Of a stretch of DNA of 64,000 nt, positions 1 through 8,614 are shown piece by piece. The position numbers and the translations under genes were made by a program. Position 1 is the first letter of the stretch. Each line of letters opens with the position of its first letter. The notes beneath the pieces are model-generated. The model was not told the DNA's origin. It was given only the letters and a program-made list of their open reading frames with translations, and searched no databases. Source of the stretch: Chryseobacterium formosum (GTDB lineage Bacteria > Bacteroidota > Bacteroidia > Flavobacteriales > Weeksellaceae); the NCBI RefSeq assembly GCF_026460885.1, contig NZ_JAOVZW010000008.1, positions 186,001 through 250,000 of the forward strand. Direction: 5' to 3'.

Positions 1-1664
1 ATTTTGGAGGAACAGTAGCAGGTGCATTAGCTGCAATGAATAATACAATGACTCGTGTAAACGGAATTTTTGAAAAAGATTTTTCTGCGAGAATGGTACT
101 AATTGCAAATAACACTAGCGTTATTTATACAAATGCAGCTACAGATCCTTATACAACAATGGCGAATTGGAATACACAATTACAAAATAACTTAACTGCT
201 ACAATTGGTGAAGCAAATTATGATATAGGTCATTTATTTGGTTCTACAGGAGGTGGAGGTAATGCAGGCTGTATTGGTTGTGTATGTACAAACGGTACAA
301 AAGGTCGTGGATATACTTCACCTGCAAATGGTATTCCGTCTGGAGATACATTCGATATCGATTATGTAGCGCACGAAATGGGACACCAGTTTGGAGGAAA
401 TCATACATTTTCGAATGCTAATGAAGGAACAGGAGTGAATGTGGAGCCAGGTGGCGGTTCTACAATTATGGCTTACGCTGGTATCACTAACTATAATGTT
501 CAAATGAATTCAGATCCATTTTTTCATGCAGTAAGTATTCAGCAGATTACCAATAATATTAAAACAAAAACATGTCCTGTCGTTACAGATACAGGAAATG
601 CAATTCCGACAGCTGATGCCGGTGCAGATTATATTATTCCGAGAGGAACTCCATTTGTGCTTACAGGAACTGGTACTGATGGAAACTCAGATCCTCTTAC
701 TTATATTTGGGAACAAATGGATAATGCTTCTACTTCTCAAACTAATGCTAACTCGGTTGCTTCTGCGACAAAAGCTTCAGGGCCAACTTTCAGATCTTAC
801 ACTCCTCAAACGGTTCCATTCAGATATTTCCCGCCATTAGCAGCAATACTTACTGGAGCGACTACAACCTCAAGTCCTACAGGTACGGCTTCACCTATTG
901 TTGTAGAAGCTCTATCAAATGTGGCAAGAACATATAACTTTAGATTCACTACTCGTGATAATAGAGCGGGAGGTTCCGGAAATAATTCAGATGATATGGT
1001 AGTAACCGTAAATGCAGGAGCAGGTCCTTTTACTGTTACTTCACAAAATACAGCAGGAATTATTTGGAGTGAAGGGCAAGTACAAAACATTACTTGGAAT
1101 GTTGCTAATACAACTGCAGCACCTGTAAGCACACCAAATGTAACAATTCTATTGTCATCAGATGGTGGTCTTACTTTCCCAACGGTATTAGTTGCAAGTA
1201 CGCCAAATAATGGTAGTTATAGTTATACAGTTCCAGGTGGTCTTGGGAATATTGCTAACGCAAGAATTATGGTTAAAGCTGTAAATAATATATTCTTAAA
1301 TGTAAACCTACAAAATTTTACAATTAATTCTTCTGTAGTAGTAACTCCTCCAGTTGTAGTTCCACCGGTTCGTGTTTTCCAAGGTTTAATGATTTATCCG
1401 GTTCCATCAAATGACGGTTATGTTTACATTAAAGCAGATTTCCCGTCTAAATTAGATGATAAAGGAGAACCATCGCCTTATAAAGTTACTTATGAAGTAT
1501 ATGCGATGGATGGAAAATTAGTTGTTCCTCAAAAGACTCGTCATATTTTTAGAGAGCATTTGGAACAAATTAACTTAAAGCATGTTCCTACAGAAACTTA
1601 TATGATTCATGTAACTGTAGATGGAGAGAAAATTGTTAAAAAATTATTGATGTTACATAAGTAA
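1..1664 (+). CDS. Reprolysin-like zinc metalloprotease with T9SS tail (5' end missing)
   Basis: The reading frame is open from the left edge (codons begin at base 3), so the N-terminus and signal peptide lie outside the window. It is a secreted zinc endopeptidase of the metzincin, reprolysin-like type. The zinc motif HEMGHQFGGNH is encoded at about base 372, about 113 residues after the first in-window Met at base 36, and is followed by a Met-turn (STIMAYAG) about 30 residues on. A Cys-rich loop precedes the motif. Fibronectin/Ig-like beta domains follow. The last 85 or so residues begin with IYPVPSNDG and look like a divergent type A T9SS sorting domain, so export to the surface or medium is inferred. 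The gene ends at a clear terminator. Family certain; substrate unknown. Confidence 0.88.
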   Translation, partial: FGGTVAGALAAMNNTMTRVNGIFEKDFSARMVLIANNTSVIYTNAATDPYTTMANWNTQLQNNLTATIGEANYDIGHLFGSTGGGGNAGCIGCVCTNGTKGRGYTSPANGIPSGDTFDIDYVAHEMGHQFGGNHTFSNANEGTGVNVEPGGGSTIMAYAGITNYNVQMNSDPFFHAVSIQQITNNIKTKTCPVVTDTGNAIPTADAGADYIIPRGTPFVLTGTGTDGNSDPLTYIWEQMDNASTSQTNANSVASATKASGPTFRSYTPQTVPFRYFPPLAAILTGATTTSSPTGTASPIVVEALSNVARTYNFRFTTRDNRAGGSGNNSDDMVVTVNAGAGPFTVTSQNTAGIIWSEGQVQNITWNVANTTAAPVSTPNVTILLSSDGGLTFPTVLVASTPNNGSYSYTVPGGLGNIANARIMVKAVNNIFLNVNLQNFTINSSVVVTPPVVVPPVRVFQGLMIYPVPSNDGYVYIKADFPSKLDDKGEPSPYKVTYEVYAMDGKLVVPQKTRHIFREHLEQINLKHVPTETYMIHVTVDGEKIVKKLLMLHK

Positions 1665-1690
1665 TTTATATTAATAAAAAAATTATATAG

Positions 1691-1717
1691 AAACCGTTCG
1701 AAAGAGCGGTTTTTTTT
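1691..1717 (+). terminator. Rho-independent terminator of the metalloprotease
   Basis: An 8-bp stem (AACCGTTC / GAGCGGTT, one G-U pair) closes a GAAA tetraloop and is followed by a T-run. It lies 27 bases after the stop codon. Confidence 0.85.
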
Positions 1718-1790
1718 ATTGTAAAATAGTTTATCATTCAGGATAAATGATTCTATATGATTGAAATAATCCCCAAAAAACTATCTAAAG

Positions 1791-1822
1791 AATAAAAAAT
1801 CCGCAGAAAAAATCTGCGGATT
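1791..1822 (-). terminator. Rho-independent terminator of prfC
   Basis: A perfect 10-bp stem (AATCCGCAGA / TCTGCGGATT) with an A5 loop sits just beyond the prfC stop. Read on the minus strand it is followed by a T-rich tract. Confidence 0.85.
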
Positions 1823-1846
1823 ATATTTTAAAATTTAAAAGCTCAG

Positions 1847-3442
1847 TTAAGCATTTTGAAACTCACTGATAAAATGTAGTTTCACATTCGGGAATTTCTC
1901 CTGTGTCATGTGAATTGTAAAAGAAGAATCGGCTAAGAAAACCAATTGATTATATTTGTCTCTTGCTAAAAATCTCTGTTTTAATCTTGCAAATTCTCTG
2001 AATTCTTCCGATTTTTCATCAGCTTCAACCCAACAAGCTTTATGCATAGAAAGTGGCTCATAAGTACATTTTGCACCATATTCATGCTCTAAACGATATT
2101 GAATAACTTCATACTGAAGTGCACCCACTGTTCCGATGATTTTTCTGTTGTTCATTTCAAGCGTAAACAACTGTGCAACTCCTTCGTCCATCAACTGATC
2201 AATACCTTTTGCCAACTGTTTTGCCTTCAAAGGATCATTATTATTAATATATCTGAAATGTTCAGGAGAGAAACTAGGAATTCCTTTAAAGCTTAGTTTT
2301 TCGCCACCAGTCAAAGTATCACCAATTCTGAAACTTCCGGTGTCGTGAAGTCCGACAATATCTCCCGGGAAACTTTCGTCAACAACTTCTTTTTTATCTG
2401 CAAAGAATGCATTTGGAGAAGAGAATTTCATTTTTTTGCCTTCTCTTACCAATAAATAATTTTCGTTTCTTTTAAATGTTCCTGAAACAATTTTCACGAA
2501 AGCCAAACGATCTCTGTGCTTAGGATCCATATTGGCGTGGATTTTAAAAACAAATCCTGTAAAAGTGCTTTCTTCAGGCTTCACCAAACGAGTATCACTC
2601 TCCTTTGGTTGAGGCATTGGCGCAATATCGATAAATGCATTAAGCAATTCACGAACTCCAAAATTATTCAAAGCTGAACCAAAGAAAACAGGCTGCAATT
2701 CACCATTCATATAATCTTCACGGTTAAATTCAGGATAAACAGACTGTATTAAATCTAATTCTTCACGTAGATTTCTTGCTGCTTTTTCACCAATAGTTTC
2801 GTCAATTTTTGGATCATTGATGTCATCAAACTTAATAGAATCACCTACTTTCTGTTTTTTCTCTTCTAAGAATAATTGAATATTGTCTTCCCAGATATTA
2901 TAAATTCCTTGGAAATCGCTTCCCATACCAATTGGCAAAGAGAGCGGACAAACTCTTAAACCTAATTTCTGTTCAACCTCATCCAGCAAATCAAATGCAT
3001 CTTTACCTTCACGATCCAATTTATTAATGAAAACCAACATCGGGATGTTTCTCATTCTGCAGACTTTTACCAATTTTTCAGTCTGCTCCTCAACTCCTTT
3101 TGCAACGTCGATAACAACAATTACAGAGTCAACAGCAGTTAAAGTTCGGTATGTATCTTCAGCGAAATCTTTGTGACCTGGAGTGTCCAAAATATTGATT
3201 TTGTGATCTCTGTATTCAAAAGCTAACACGGAAGTTGCCACGGAAATTCCTCTTTGTCTTTCAATTTCCATGAAATCGGAGGTGGCTCCTTTTTTTATTT
3301 TATTGGATTTTACCGCACCCGCTTCCTGAATCGCACCTCCAAAAAGTAGTAACTTCTCCGTAAGAGTGGTTTTTCCGGCATCGGGGTGAGAGATAATTCC
3401 GAAGGTTTTTCTTTTTTCTATTTCTTTGATTAAGTCTGACAT
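1847..3442 (-). CDS. prfC: Peptide chain release factor 3
   Basis: Cytosolic translational GTPase that removes RF1 or RF2 from the ribosome after peptide release. The 531-residue length is normal for the family. The GTPase domain opens with a P-loop at residues 19-26 (HPDAGKTT), followed by switch II (DTPGHKDF) and the NKLD guanine-specificity motif. The RF3-type domains II and III follow. The start is an ATG; no alternative is needed. It is convergent with the upstream protease and ends at its own terminator. It appears monocistronic, with a repeat-rich spacer upstream. Assignment as RF3 rather than EF-G is supported by the length and by the FMEIERQRGIS segment. Confidence 0.97.
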   Translation of the reverse strand: MSDLIKEIEKRKTFGIISHPDAGKTTLTEKLLLFGGAIQEAGAVKSNKIKKGATSDFMEIERQRGISVATSVLAFEYRDHKINILDTPGHKDFAEDTYRTLTAVDSVIVVIDVAKGVEEQTEKLVKVCRMRNIPMLVFINKLDREGKDAFDLLDEVEQKLGLRVCPLSLPIGMGSDFQGIYNIWEDNIQLFLEEKKQKVGDSIKFDDINDPKIDETIGEKAARNLREELDLIQSVYPEFNREDYMNGELQPVFFGSALNNFGVRELLNAFIDIAPMPQPKESDTRLVKPEESTFTGFVFKIHANMDPKHRDRLAFVKIVSGTFKRNENYLLVREGKKMKFSSPNAFFADKKEVVDESFPGDIVGLHDTGSFRIGDTLTGGEKLSFKGIPSFSPEHFRYINNNDPLKAKQLAKGIDQLMDEGVAQLFTLEMNNRKIIGTVGALQYEVIQYRLEHEYGAKCTYEPLSMHKACWVEADEKSEEFREFARLKQRFLARDKYNQLVFLADSSFTIHMTQEKFPNVKLHFISEFQNA

Positions 3443-3514
3443 ACTGTATTTTGAAGTTGCAAAAATCGTGAATTTTATCGGATTCTGAAAATCGGATTTT
3501 TAAATTGAAATAGT

Positions 3515-3660
3515 TAATTTTTTACCACAAAAATCACGAAAGATTTTACAGCATATTGCTTTGAAGTTTTAATGTAGAATTATAAGTTCGCAAAAGTTGT
3601 AGGAAAAAAATCTATGTGAATCTGTGAAATCTGCGGGAGATTTTTAACACGTGAGTCACA
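3515..3660. repeat. Degenerate intergenic repeat between prfC and the MFS gene
   Basis: This AT-rich spacer contains CACAAAAATCACGAAAGATT-like and AATCTGTGAAATCTGCGGGA-like stretches. From memory, such phrases recur between genes in Chryseobacterium and relatives; only one related element (5925-6014) is visible in this window. No ORF and no convincing promoter or terminator was seen in it. Confidence 0.4.
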
Positions 3661-3700
3661 TTAGTTTAAAAATCAAAGATGTTTTGTGTGAGATTAAAAC

Positions 3701-4897
3701 TTATTCCTCAATCTTATTCAAATTTGTCTTTCTTTTCAGGAAATACGCAAGACCTAAACCAATAAAAACCATTGCGGCACTGAAAGGAAAGATAAACTGC
3801 ATTCCGAAAAAATCGGCAACACTTCCGATAATGGGTCCTGCAACGCCTAGGGAAATATCAATAAAAAGTCCGTAACCAGCTAAAGCAGAACCTTGGTTTG
3901 AAGGCGAGACGCTTTTAATTGCCATAACTCCTAAAGCCGGAAAAATCAATGAAAATCCTAAGCCTGTTACTCCGGCTCCAATTAATGCCATTTGTGCATT
4001 CGTTGCAAAAGCAATAATAAAAAGTCCAATAGTTTCTACTAAAAGGCATGCAATAGCAACTTTAATTCCCCCATAATTATTGATGACGTTGCTGAATACT
4101 AATCTTCCGGCAACAAATAATCCTCCGAAAACACTTAGGCATAAAGCTCCGTTATTCCAATGAAAATGATTGTAGTATAAAGTGATAAAAGTGGAAATGC
4201 TTGCGAAACCAATTCCACCTAAAGCCAAACAAACTCCAAATGGTGCAACTTTACCTAAAACTTTCCAGAAAGATTGTGTTTCTTTCTGACTGATATTGGT
4301 TTTGTTTTCCTTTGTTTTAGCAAATAAAAACCCGACAATTCCTAAAATAATGGAGAGAATTCCGATTCCGTATAAACTGAATTTTTGTTCGATAATAATT
4401 CCTAAAGATGCGCCGATTGCCAAAGCTCCATAACACGCAACTCCGTTATACGAAATGATTTTTGCAGTATGTTTTTCACCTAAAGCCATAATTGCCCAAT
4501 TGATAGGACTTGCTCCAACCAAACCTTCTGCGCAACCTGTCAAAAGTCTTGTTATAATTAAAAATGTAAGACTTAGAATGGGTGAGAATTTAAAATAGTA
4601 AGCCAAAATCAAGAAAATTCCAGTAAAAGAAAATCCAATCATACTTAATAAAACTGCTGGTTTCGGACCTTTCCCGTCAATCATTTTCCCGGAATAAGCT
4701 CTTAGAAAAAACGTGGAAATATACTGTAAACTAATAACCATTCCTGCAATCAAAAGACTGAAACCTAAACTTTTATTAATGAAAATAGGAAGTACAGAAA
4801 GCGATAATCCGATGATAAAATATCCTACAAAAGTAAAACAGACATAAGTTATTAATTGTAAATTGAGGTTTTTAGGCTGGCTTAAAGAAGTATCCAT
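3701..4897 (-). CDS. MFS transporter (YfcJ/YhhS-like)
   Basis: Inner-membrane major facilitator carrier of about 12 hydrophobic helices. The loop after helix 2 holds an MFS motif A relative (SGKMIDGKGPK), and the conserved RLLTGCAEG motif lies in helix 4. The general type is the sugar/drug efflux group around YfcJ and YhhS. The substrate cannot be read from sequence. I start the gene at ATG 4897 (MDTSLSQPKN); the frame extends to a TTG at 4921, but that adds only eight uncharged residues. It is divergent from the CPBP protease gene. No terminator was recognised downstream. Confidence 0.85.
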   Translation of the reverse strand: MDTSLSQPKNLNLQLITYVCFTFVGYFIIGLSLSVLPIFINKSLGFSLLIAGMVISLQYISTFFLRAYSGKMIDGKGPKPAVLLSMIGFSFTGIFLILAYYFKFSPILSLTFLIITRLLTGCAEGLVGASPINWAIMALGEKHTAKIISYNGVACYGALAIGASLGIIIEQKFSLYGIGILSIILGIVGFLFAKTKENKTNISQKETQSFWKVLGKVAPFGVCLALGGIGFASISTFITLYYNHFHWNNGALCLSVFGGLFVAGRLVFSNVINNYGGIKVAIACLLVETIGLFIIAFATNAQMALIGAGVTGLGFSLIFPALGVMAIKSVSPSNQGSALAGYGLFIDISLGVAGPIIGSVADFFGMQFIFPFSAAMVFIGLGLAYFLKRKTNLNKIEE

Positions 4898-5055
4898 GTG
4901 ACTTGAAAAATTAAGCTGCAAAGGTAGTCTGATTAAACTTCATAATGAAGCATTTGCGATAGATAAAAGAAATTATACGACATTTATAAAATAATAATTT
5001 ACTGAAAATTTATTGAGACTGAATTTCTCCTTTCCAATTTTCTTTTAAAAACATT

Positions 5056-5063
5056 TATCTTTG
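5056..5063 (+). promoter_or_regulatory. Candidate -7 box of the CPBP protease gene
   Basis: TATCTTTG matches the Bacteroidota -7 consensus TAnnTTTG, 26 bases before the ATG. No TTG was found at the expected -33 spacing. Confidence 0.45.
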
Positions 5064-5089
5064 TTTCACAAAAAATTTAAATCATTAAA

Positions 5090-5920
5090 ATGGAAAAAAG
5101 CAAACATCCTAAATTCACTTTTACCTGGCTTGGTGGTCTCGTTTTATTTGTTGGACTGATTGCGGGAACGATGCTGGTTTCTTTTTTTAATGTTTTTTGG
5201 ATGTTTGTTTTTAAAGAAGATTTACAACATAAAGATTGGTTTTTTATGATTGCCAACGCTGCTGGATTTCTTGCGGCTATTGCTGCTTTTGATTTTTTAA
5301 TTGTGAGACCTTCTACAAAAATGAAGTTGAATTTCAACTTTTCTCCAACCAATTTTTACACCTATCTTTTGATTTTTCCAATGATGTTGGGGATGATGTT
5401 CATTGGAGAATTTATTACTTCACAAATTCCTACAACCGGTCCTTTTTTTGGTAAGTATTATGAGTTTTTTACAGATTTGATGAATCAGATGACGAATAAT
5501 CCTGTTGTAATGATCATCACAGCAGTTATAATGGCGCCGATTTTTGAAGAAATTATTTTCAGAGGAATTATTCAAAAAGGTTTGATTAATAAAGGAGTGA
5601 AACCTTGGAAAGCAATATTTTTCGCATCGGTTGTCTTCGGCTTGGTTCATGGAAATCCGTGGCAGTTTGTAGGAGCGGTTTTATTGGGAACAGTTTTAGG
5701 ATTGGTTTATTACAAAACAAAATCACTTCTTTTGCCGATGCTTTTGCATGGATTTAACAATCTTTGTTCGTCAATCTTGATATTTTATGCAAAAACAGAA
5801 AGTTTTGCAGACTCTTTTAAAGTTTCAGAATACATCATATTAGCTGTCGGAATTTTACTTTTTTCTTCATTTTACTATTTATTTATGAAGAAATATAAAG
5901 TACACTATTCTGAAATATAG
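5090..5920 (+). CDS. CPBP family intramembrane glutamic endopeptidase
   Basis: Polytopic membrane protein of the CPBP (Abi, Rce1-like) family, a group that includes CAAX prenyl proteases and bacteriocin self-immunity proteins. The three diagnostic motifs are all present: EEIIFRG at residues 153-159 (catalytic Glu pair and Arg), FASVVFGLVHG ending at His187, and LLHGFNN with His220 and Asn224. About seven or eight hydrophobic helices are visible. It stands alone between a divergent MFS gene and a palindromic spacer, so context gives no substrate. Activity as a protease is inferred from the intact motifs; the target is unknown. Confidence 0.9.
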   Translation: MEKSKHPKFTFTWLGGLVLFVGLIAGTMLVSFFNVFWMFVFKEDLQHKDWFFMIANAAGFLAAIAAFDFLIVRPSTKMKLNFNFSPTNFYTYLLIFPMMLGMMFIGEFITSQIPTTGPFFGKYYEFFTDLMNQMTNNPVVMIITAVIMAPIFEEIIFRGIIQKGLINKGVKPWKAIFFASVVFGLVHGNPWQFVGAVLLGTVLGLVYYKTKSLLLPMLLHGFNNLCSSILIFYAKTESFADSFKVSEYIILAVGILLFSSFYYLFMKKYKVHYSEI

Positions 5921-5924
5921 TTTT

Positions 5925-6014
5925 AAACACAAATCATAAAAATATTTTTCACAAATAACACAATAATATTTATTTGTGAAGTAAGTGCTTGAAAATTAGT
6001 GGTTTTTTGTGTTT
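5925..6014. repeat. Nested inverted-repeat element upstream of rdgB
   Basis: An inner perfect stem TTCACAAATA / TATTTGTGAA (5948-5957 and 5971-5980) is enclosed by outer arms AAACACAAA (5925-5933) and TTTGTGTTT (6006-6014). It has no T-run in the forward direction and resembles the dispersed palindromic spacers of this group rather than a terminator. Confidence 0.6.
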
Positions 6015-6048
6015 GGAAAAAATAGAATTTAAAAAAAATAAATTGAAA

Positions 6049-6618
6049 ATGGAATTACTGGTTGCAACGCACAATTTGCATAAAAAAGAAGAAATACAAC
6101 AGATTTTAGGAGACGAATTTATTGTAAAAAGTCTTTCTGATTACAATCTTCATGATGAGATTGTTGAAGATGGGGATTCTTTCAATGCAAATGCCTTAAT
6201 TAAAGCTAAATATTGTTTTGAGAAAACAGGAATTCCAAGTTTGGGTGATGACAGTGGTTTGGTTGTGGAATCTTTAGACGGAAGACCAGGGATTTTTTCG
6301 GCGCGTTATGCAGGAGATCACGATTTTGCTAAAAACATCGAAAAAGTTTTAAGTGAAATGGGAAATATAGAAAATAGAAAGGCATATTTCATCACTGTTT
6401 TATGTTATTATGACGAAAACGGTGCGAAATATTTCGACGGCAGAGCTCACGGAAATTTGCTGAAAGAAAATAAAGGCCATCAAGGTTTTGGGTATGATCC
6501 AATCTTTGTTCCTGAAGGTTATGAGATGACTTTTGCAGAGATGAATCCCGAAGACAAGAATAAAATAAGCCATAGAAAACAAGCTTTGGATTTGTTTTTG
6601 GAGTTTTTAAAAAAGTAG
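6049..6618 (+). CDS. rdgB: Non-canonical purine NTP pyrophosphatase (RdgB/HAM1)
   Basis: House-cleaning enzyme that hydrolyses dITP, ITP and XTP to the monophosphate and pyrophosphate, keeping deaminated purines out of DNA and RNA. Family motifs are the N-terminal VATHNLHKKEEI, the metal-binding GDDSGLVVESLDGRPG block, SARYAG, GFGYDPIF and the C-terminal SHRKQAL. I start at ATG 6049 (MELLVATHN), giving 189 residues, the usual length. The longer frame from a TTG at 5989 runs through the palindromic spacer and adds 20 residues not found in the family. The gene is followed by an imperfect inverted repeat. Confidence 0.95.
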   Translation: MELLVATHNLHKKEEIQQILGDEFIVKSLSDYNLHDEIVEDGDSFNANALIKAKYCFEKTGIPSLGDDSGLVVESLDGRPGIFSARYAGDHDFAKNIEKVLSEMGNIENRKAYFITVLCYYDENGAKYFDGRAHGNLLKENKGHQGFGYDPIFVPEGYEMTFAEMNPEDKNKISHRKQALDLFLEFLKK

Positions 6619-6620
6619 AT

Positions 6621-6698
6621 TAAGGCTAAGGTTTAGGTTATGAGTTTAGAGCTGTTATTTTCATTCTTAGTCTAAGCCCTAACCTAATTCTCAGCCTT
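6621..6698. repeat. Imperfect inverted repeat rich in CCTAA, between rdgB and rnz
   Basis: The left arm (6621-6640, TAAGGCTAAGGTTTAGGTTA) is largely complementary to the right arm (6680-6698). The base composition recalls the CCTAAA tract at 45606. It might also end rdgB transcription, but no clean T-run follows. Confidence 0.5.
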
Positions 6699-6716
6699 CA
6701 CCTCAACCTTTTGTTG

Positions 6717-6724
6717 TACATTTG
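6717..6724 (+). promoter_or_regulatory. Candidate -7 box of rnz
   Basis: TACATTTG matches TAnnTTTG. It predicts a transcript start near 6730, just upstream of the TTG start at 6743, and so supports that start codon. Confidence 0.5.
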
Positions 6725-6742
6725 CTTTAATAAACTATTGAT

Positions 6743-7657
6743 TTGAGTACTTATTTAACGATATTAGGCTTTAATTCAGCAATACCAACGATTAATACTT
6801 CGCCAACAGCGCAACTTCTAGAAATGGAAGAACGATGTTTTTTGATTGATTGTGGGGAAGGAACGCAGGTTCAACTGAGAAAAGCGAAAGCAAGATTTTC
6901 AAAAATCAATCATATTTTTATATCTCATCTTCATGGCGATCATTGTTTTGGTTTGCCTGGATTGATAGCGTCTTTCAGACTTTTGGGAAGAGAAGTTCCG
7001 TTGCATGTTTATGGGCCGAAAGGAATTAAAAAAATGCTGGAAACTATTTTTACTATGACAGAAACACATCGCGGTTTTGAAGTGGTTTATCATGAATTAG
7101 ACAAAGATTATTCAGAGAAAATTTATGAAGACAATAGGGTAGAAGTGTTTACAATTCCGCTTGATCACAGGATTTATTGTAATGGGTATTTGTTTAAAGA
7201 AAAACCGAAGGAACGTCACATTAATATGGAAGAAGTTTCAAAATATGATGAAATTGAAACCTGCGATTACCATAATTTGAAAGCCGGAAAAGATTTTGTT
7301 TTGAGTGACGGATATATTTTAAAGAACGAAATTTTAACGACAACTCCTGCACCATCAGTTTCTTATGCATTTTGTAGTGATACAAGATATTTGGAATCTG
7401 TAATTCCTATTATTAAAAATGTTACTGTTTTGTATCATGAGTCTACATTTTTGCATGATTTAAAAGAAATGGCGGATTATACAGGTCATACAACGGCTTT
7501 GGAAGCTGCTACGATTGCCAAAAAAGCTGAGGTTGAAAAACTTATTTTAGGACATTTTTCTAATCGTTATGGAGATTTAACCGTTTTTACCGATGAAGCA
7601 AGGCAGATTTTCCCGAATACATTTTTGCCAAAAGCTTTGGAGGCGATAAAAATTTAA
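6743..7657 (+). CDS. rnz: Ribonuclease Z
   Basis: Metallo-beta-lactamase-fold endonuclease that trims the 3' trailer of tRNA precursors. The 304-residue length fits the short form. The zinc motif HLHGDH is at residues 62-67. Further ligands are visible in the C-terminal half: an FCSDTRY segment with Asp, YHESTF, and the late GHFSNRY block. The start must be TTG 6743 or lie nearby, because a stop codon (6731-6733) closes the frame just upstream with no ATG between. The first residues (STYLTILGFNSAIPT) match the family's usual N-terminus. Apparently transcribed alone. Confidence 0.94.
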   Translation: MSTYLTILGFNSAIPTINTSPTAQLLEMEERCFLIDCGEGTQVQLRKAKARFSKINHIFISHLHGDHCFGLPGLIASFRLLGREVPLHVYGPKGIKKMLETIFTMTETHRGFEVVYHELDKDYSEKIYEDNRVEVFTIPLDHRIYCNGYLFKEKPKERHINMEEVSKYDEIETCDYHNLKAGKDFVLSDGYILKNEILTTTPAPSVSYAFCSDTRYLESVIPIIKNVTVLYHESTFLHDLKEMADYTGHTTALEAATIAKKAEVEKLILGHFSNRYGDLTVFTDEARQIFPNTFLPKALEAIKI

Positions 7658-7829
7658 AGACATCAAACATTAAGATGCTTGAGTTAGTAAGTTTTTTTAA
7701 GATTCAGATAAATCTTATATTCAGCGAAATGCTTAATGAATATTTTTAAATTTTTTCTTGACCAAAACTTAATTACTTCAAAATCTTAATGGTAAAAAAC
7801 CTTTTAAATTACTAAATGTTGATTTAATT

Positions 7830-8603
7830 ATGAAGTTGAATTTCTCTGAATTAAAAGATTTTCTTGACGAAAAAGCTGATATTTATAATAATCTTGAGTT
7901 TATTCAGGATGATCCTATTCAGATTCCGCATCGTTTTTCTTTGAAACAGGATATTGAGATTACCGGTTTTTTGGCTGCGACAATTTCATGGGGAAACAGG
8001 AAATCAATTATTAAATCTGCTGAAAAAATGCTCGATATTATGGGTAATTCTCCGTATGATTTTGTGATGAATTATTCTGAGAAAGATTTAAAGTTTATTA
8101 AAGATAAAAGTATTCACAGGACTTTTAATGGCGAAGATTTTTCTTATTTTATCAAACAGTTTCATAAGATTTACAATGAAAATGAAAGTCTTGAAGATTT
8201 GTTTTTAGTTAATAATGATGAAAGCAACTTTCAGCATTCTATTGAAAGATTTAGACAGAAGTTTTTAGGAATTGAAAAGCACAGAACGCATAAACACGTG
8301 AGTTCGCCTTATAAAAATTCATCTTCAAAAAGAATCATAATGTTTTTAAGATGGATGATTAGAAATGATAATCGTGGCGTAGATTTTGGAATTTGGGAAA
8401 ATATCAATTCTAAATTTTTATCAATTCCTTTGGATGTTCATACTGGAAATATTTCAAGAAAATTAGGACTGATTTCCAGAACTCAAAACGATTGGAAAAC
8501 AGTTGAAGAATTAGATCTAATTATAAGAAAATTTGACGAAAACGATCCTGCAAAATATGATTTTGCTTTGTTTGGATTGGGAGTAACGAAAGAATTATTT
8601 TAA
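7830..8603 (+). CDS. TIGR02757 (DUF2400) family protein
   Basis: A 257-residue soluble protein that I recognise as the TIGR02757/DUF2400 family, which is common in Bacteroidota and spirochaetes and has no established biochemical role. Visible family features are the N-terminal DDPIQIPHRFSLKQDIEITGFLAATISWGNR stretch (about residues 26-57) and the C-terminal PLDVHTGNISRKLGL block followed by a charged helix. The last third is reminiscent of helix-hairpin-helix glycosylase folds, but I see no catalytic Lys-Asp pair that I would trust. It runs into the next gene after an 11-base gap, so the two are probably co-transcribed. Confidence 0.8.
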   Translation: MKLNFSELKDFLDEKADIYNNLEFIQDDPIQIPHRFSLKQDIEITGFLAATISWGNRKSIIKSAEKMLDIMGNSPYDFVMNYSEKDLKFIKDKSIHRTFNGEDFSYFIKQFHKIYNENESLEDLFLVNNDESNFQHSIERFRQKFLGIEKHRTHKHVSSPYKNSSSKRIIMFLRWMIRNDNRGVDFGIWENINSKFLSIPLDVHTGNISRKLGLISRTQNDWKTVEELDLIIRKFDENDPAKYDFALFGLGVTKELF

Positions 8604-8614
8604 ACAAGAAAATA

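Noticed and set aside
806..1132. Reverse-strand open frame inside the metalloprotease
   Set aside because: Shadow frame of a beta-domain coding region with repetitive codons.
4898..4921. TTG start extending the MFS protein by eight residues
   Set aside because: The ATG at 4897 gives the expected N-terminus, and the added residues do not improve the match to any signal or family.
5090..5920. CPBP protein as an abortive-infection phage defence gene
   Set aside because: 'Abi' is an old name for the family. No defence gene is adjacent, and the gene sits among housekeeping genes.
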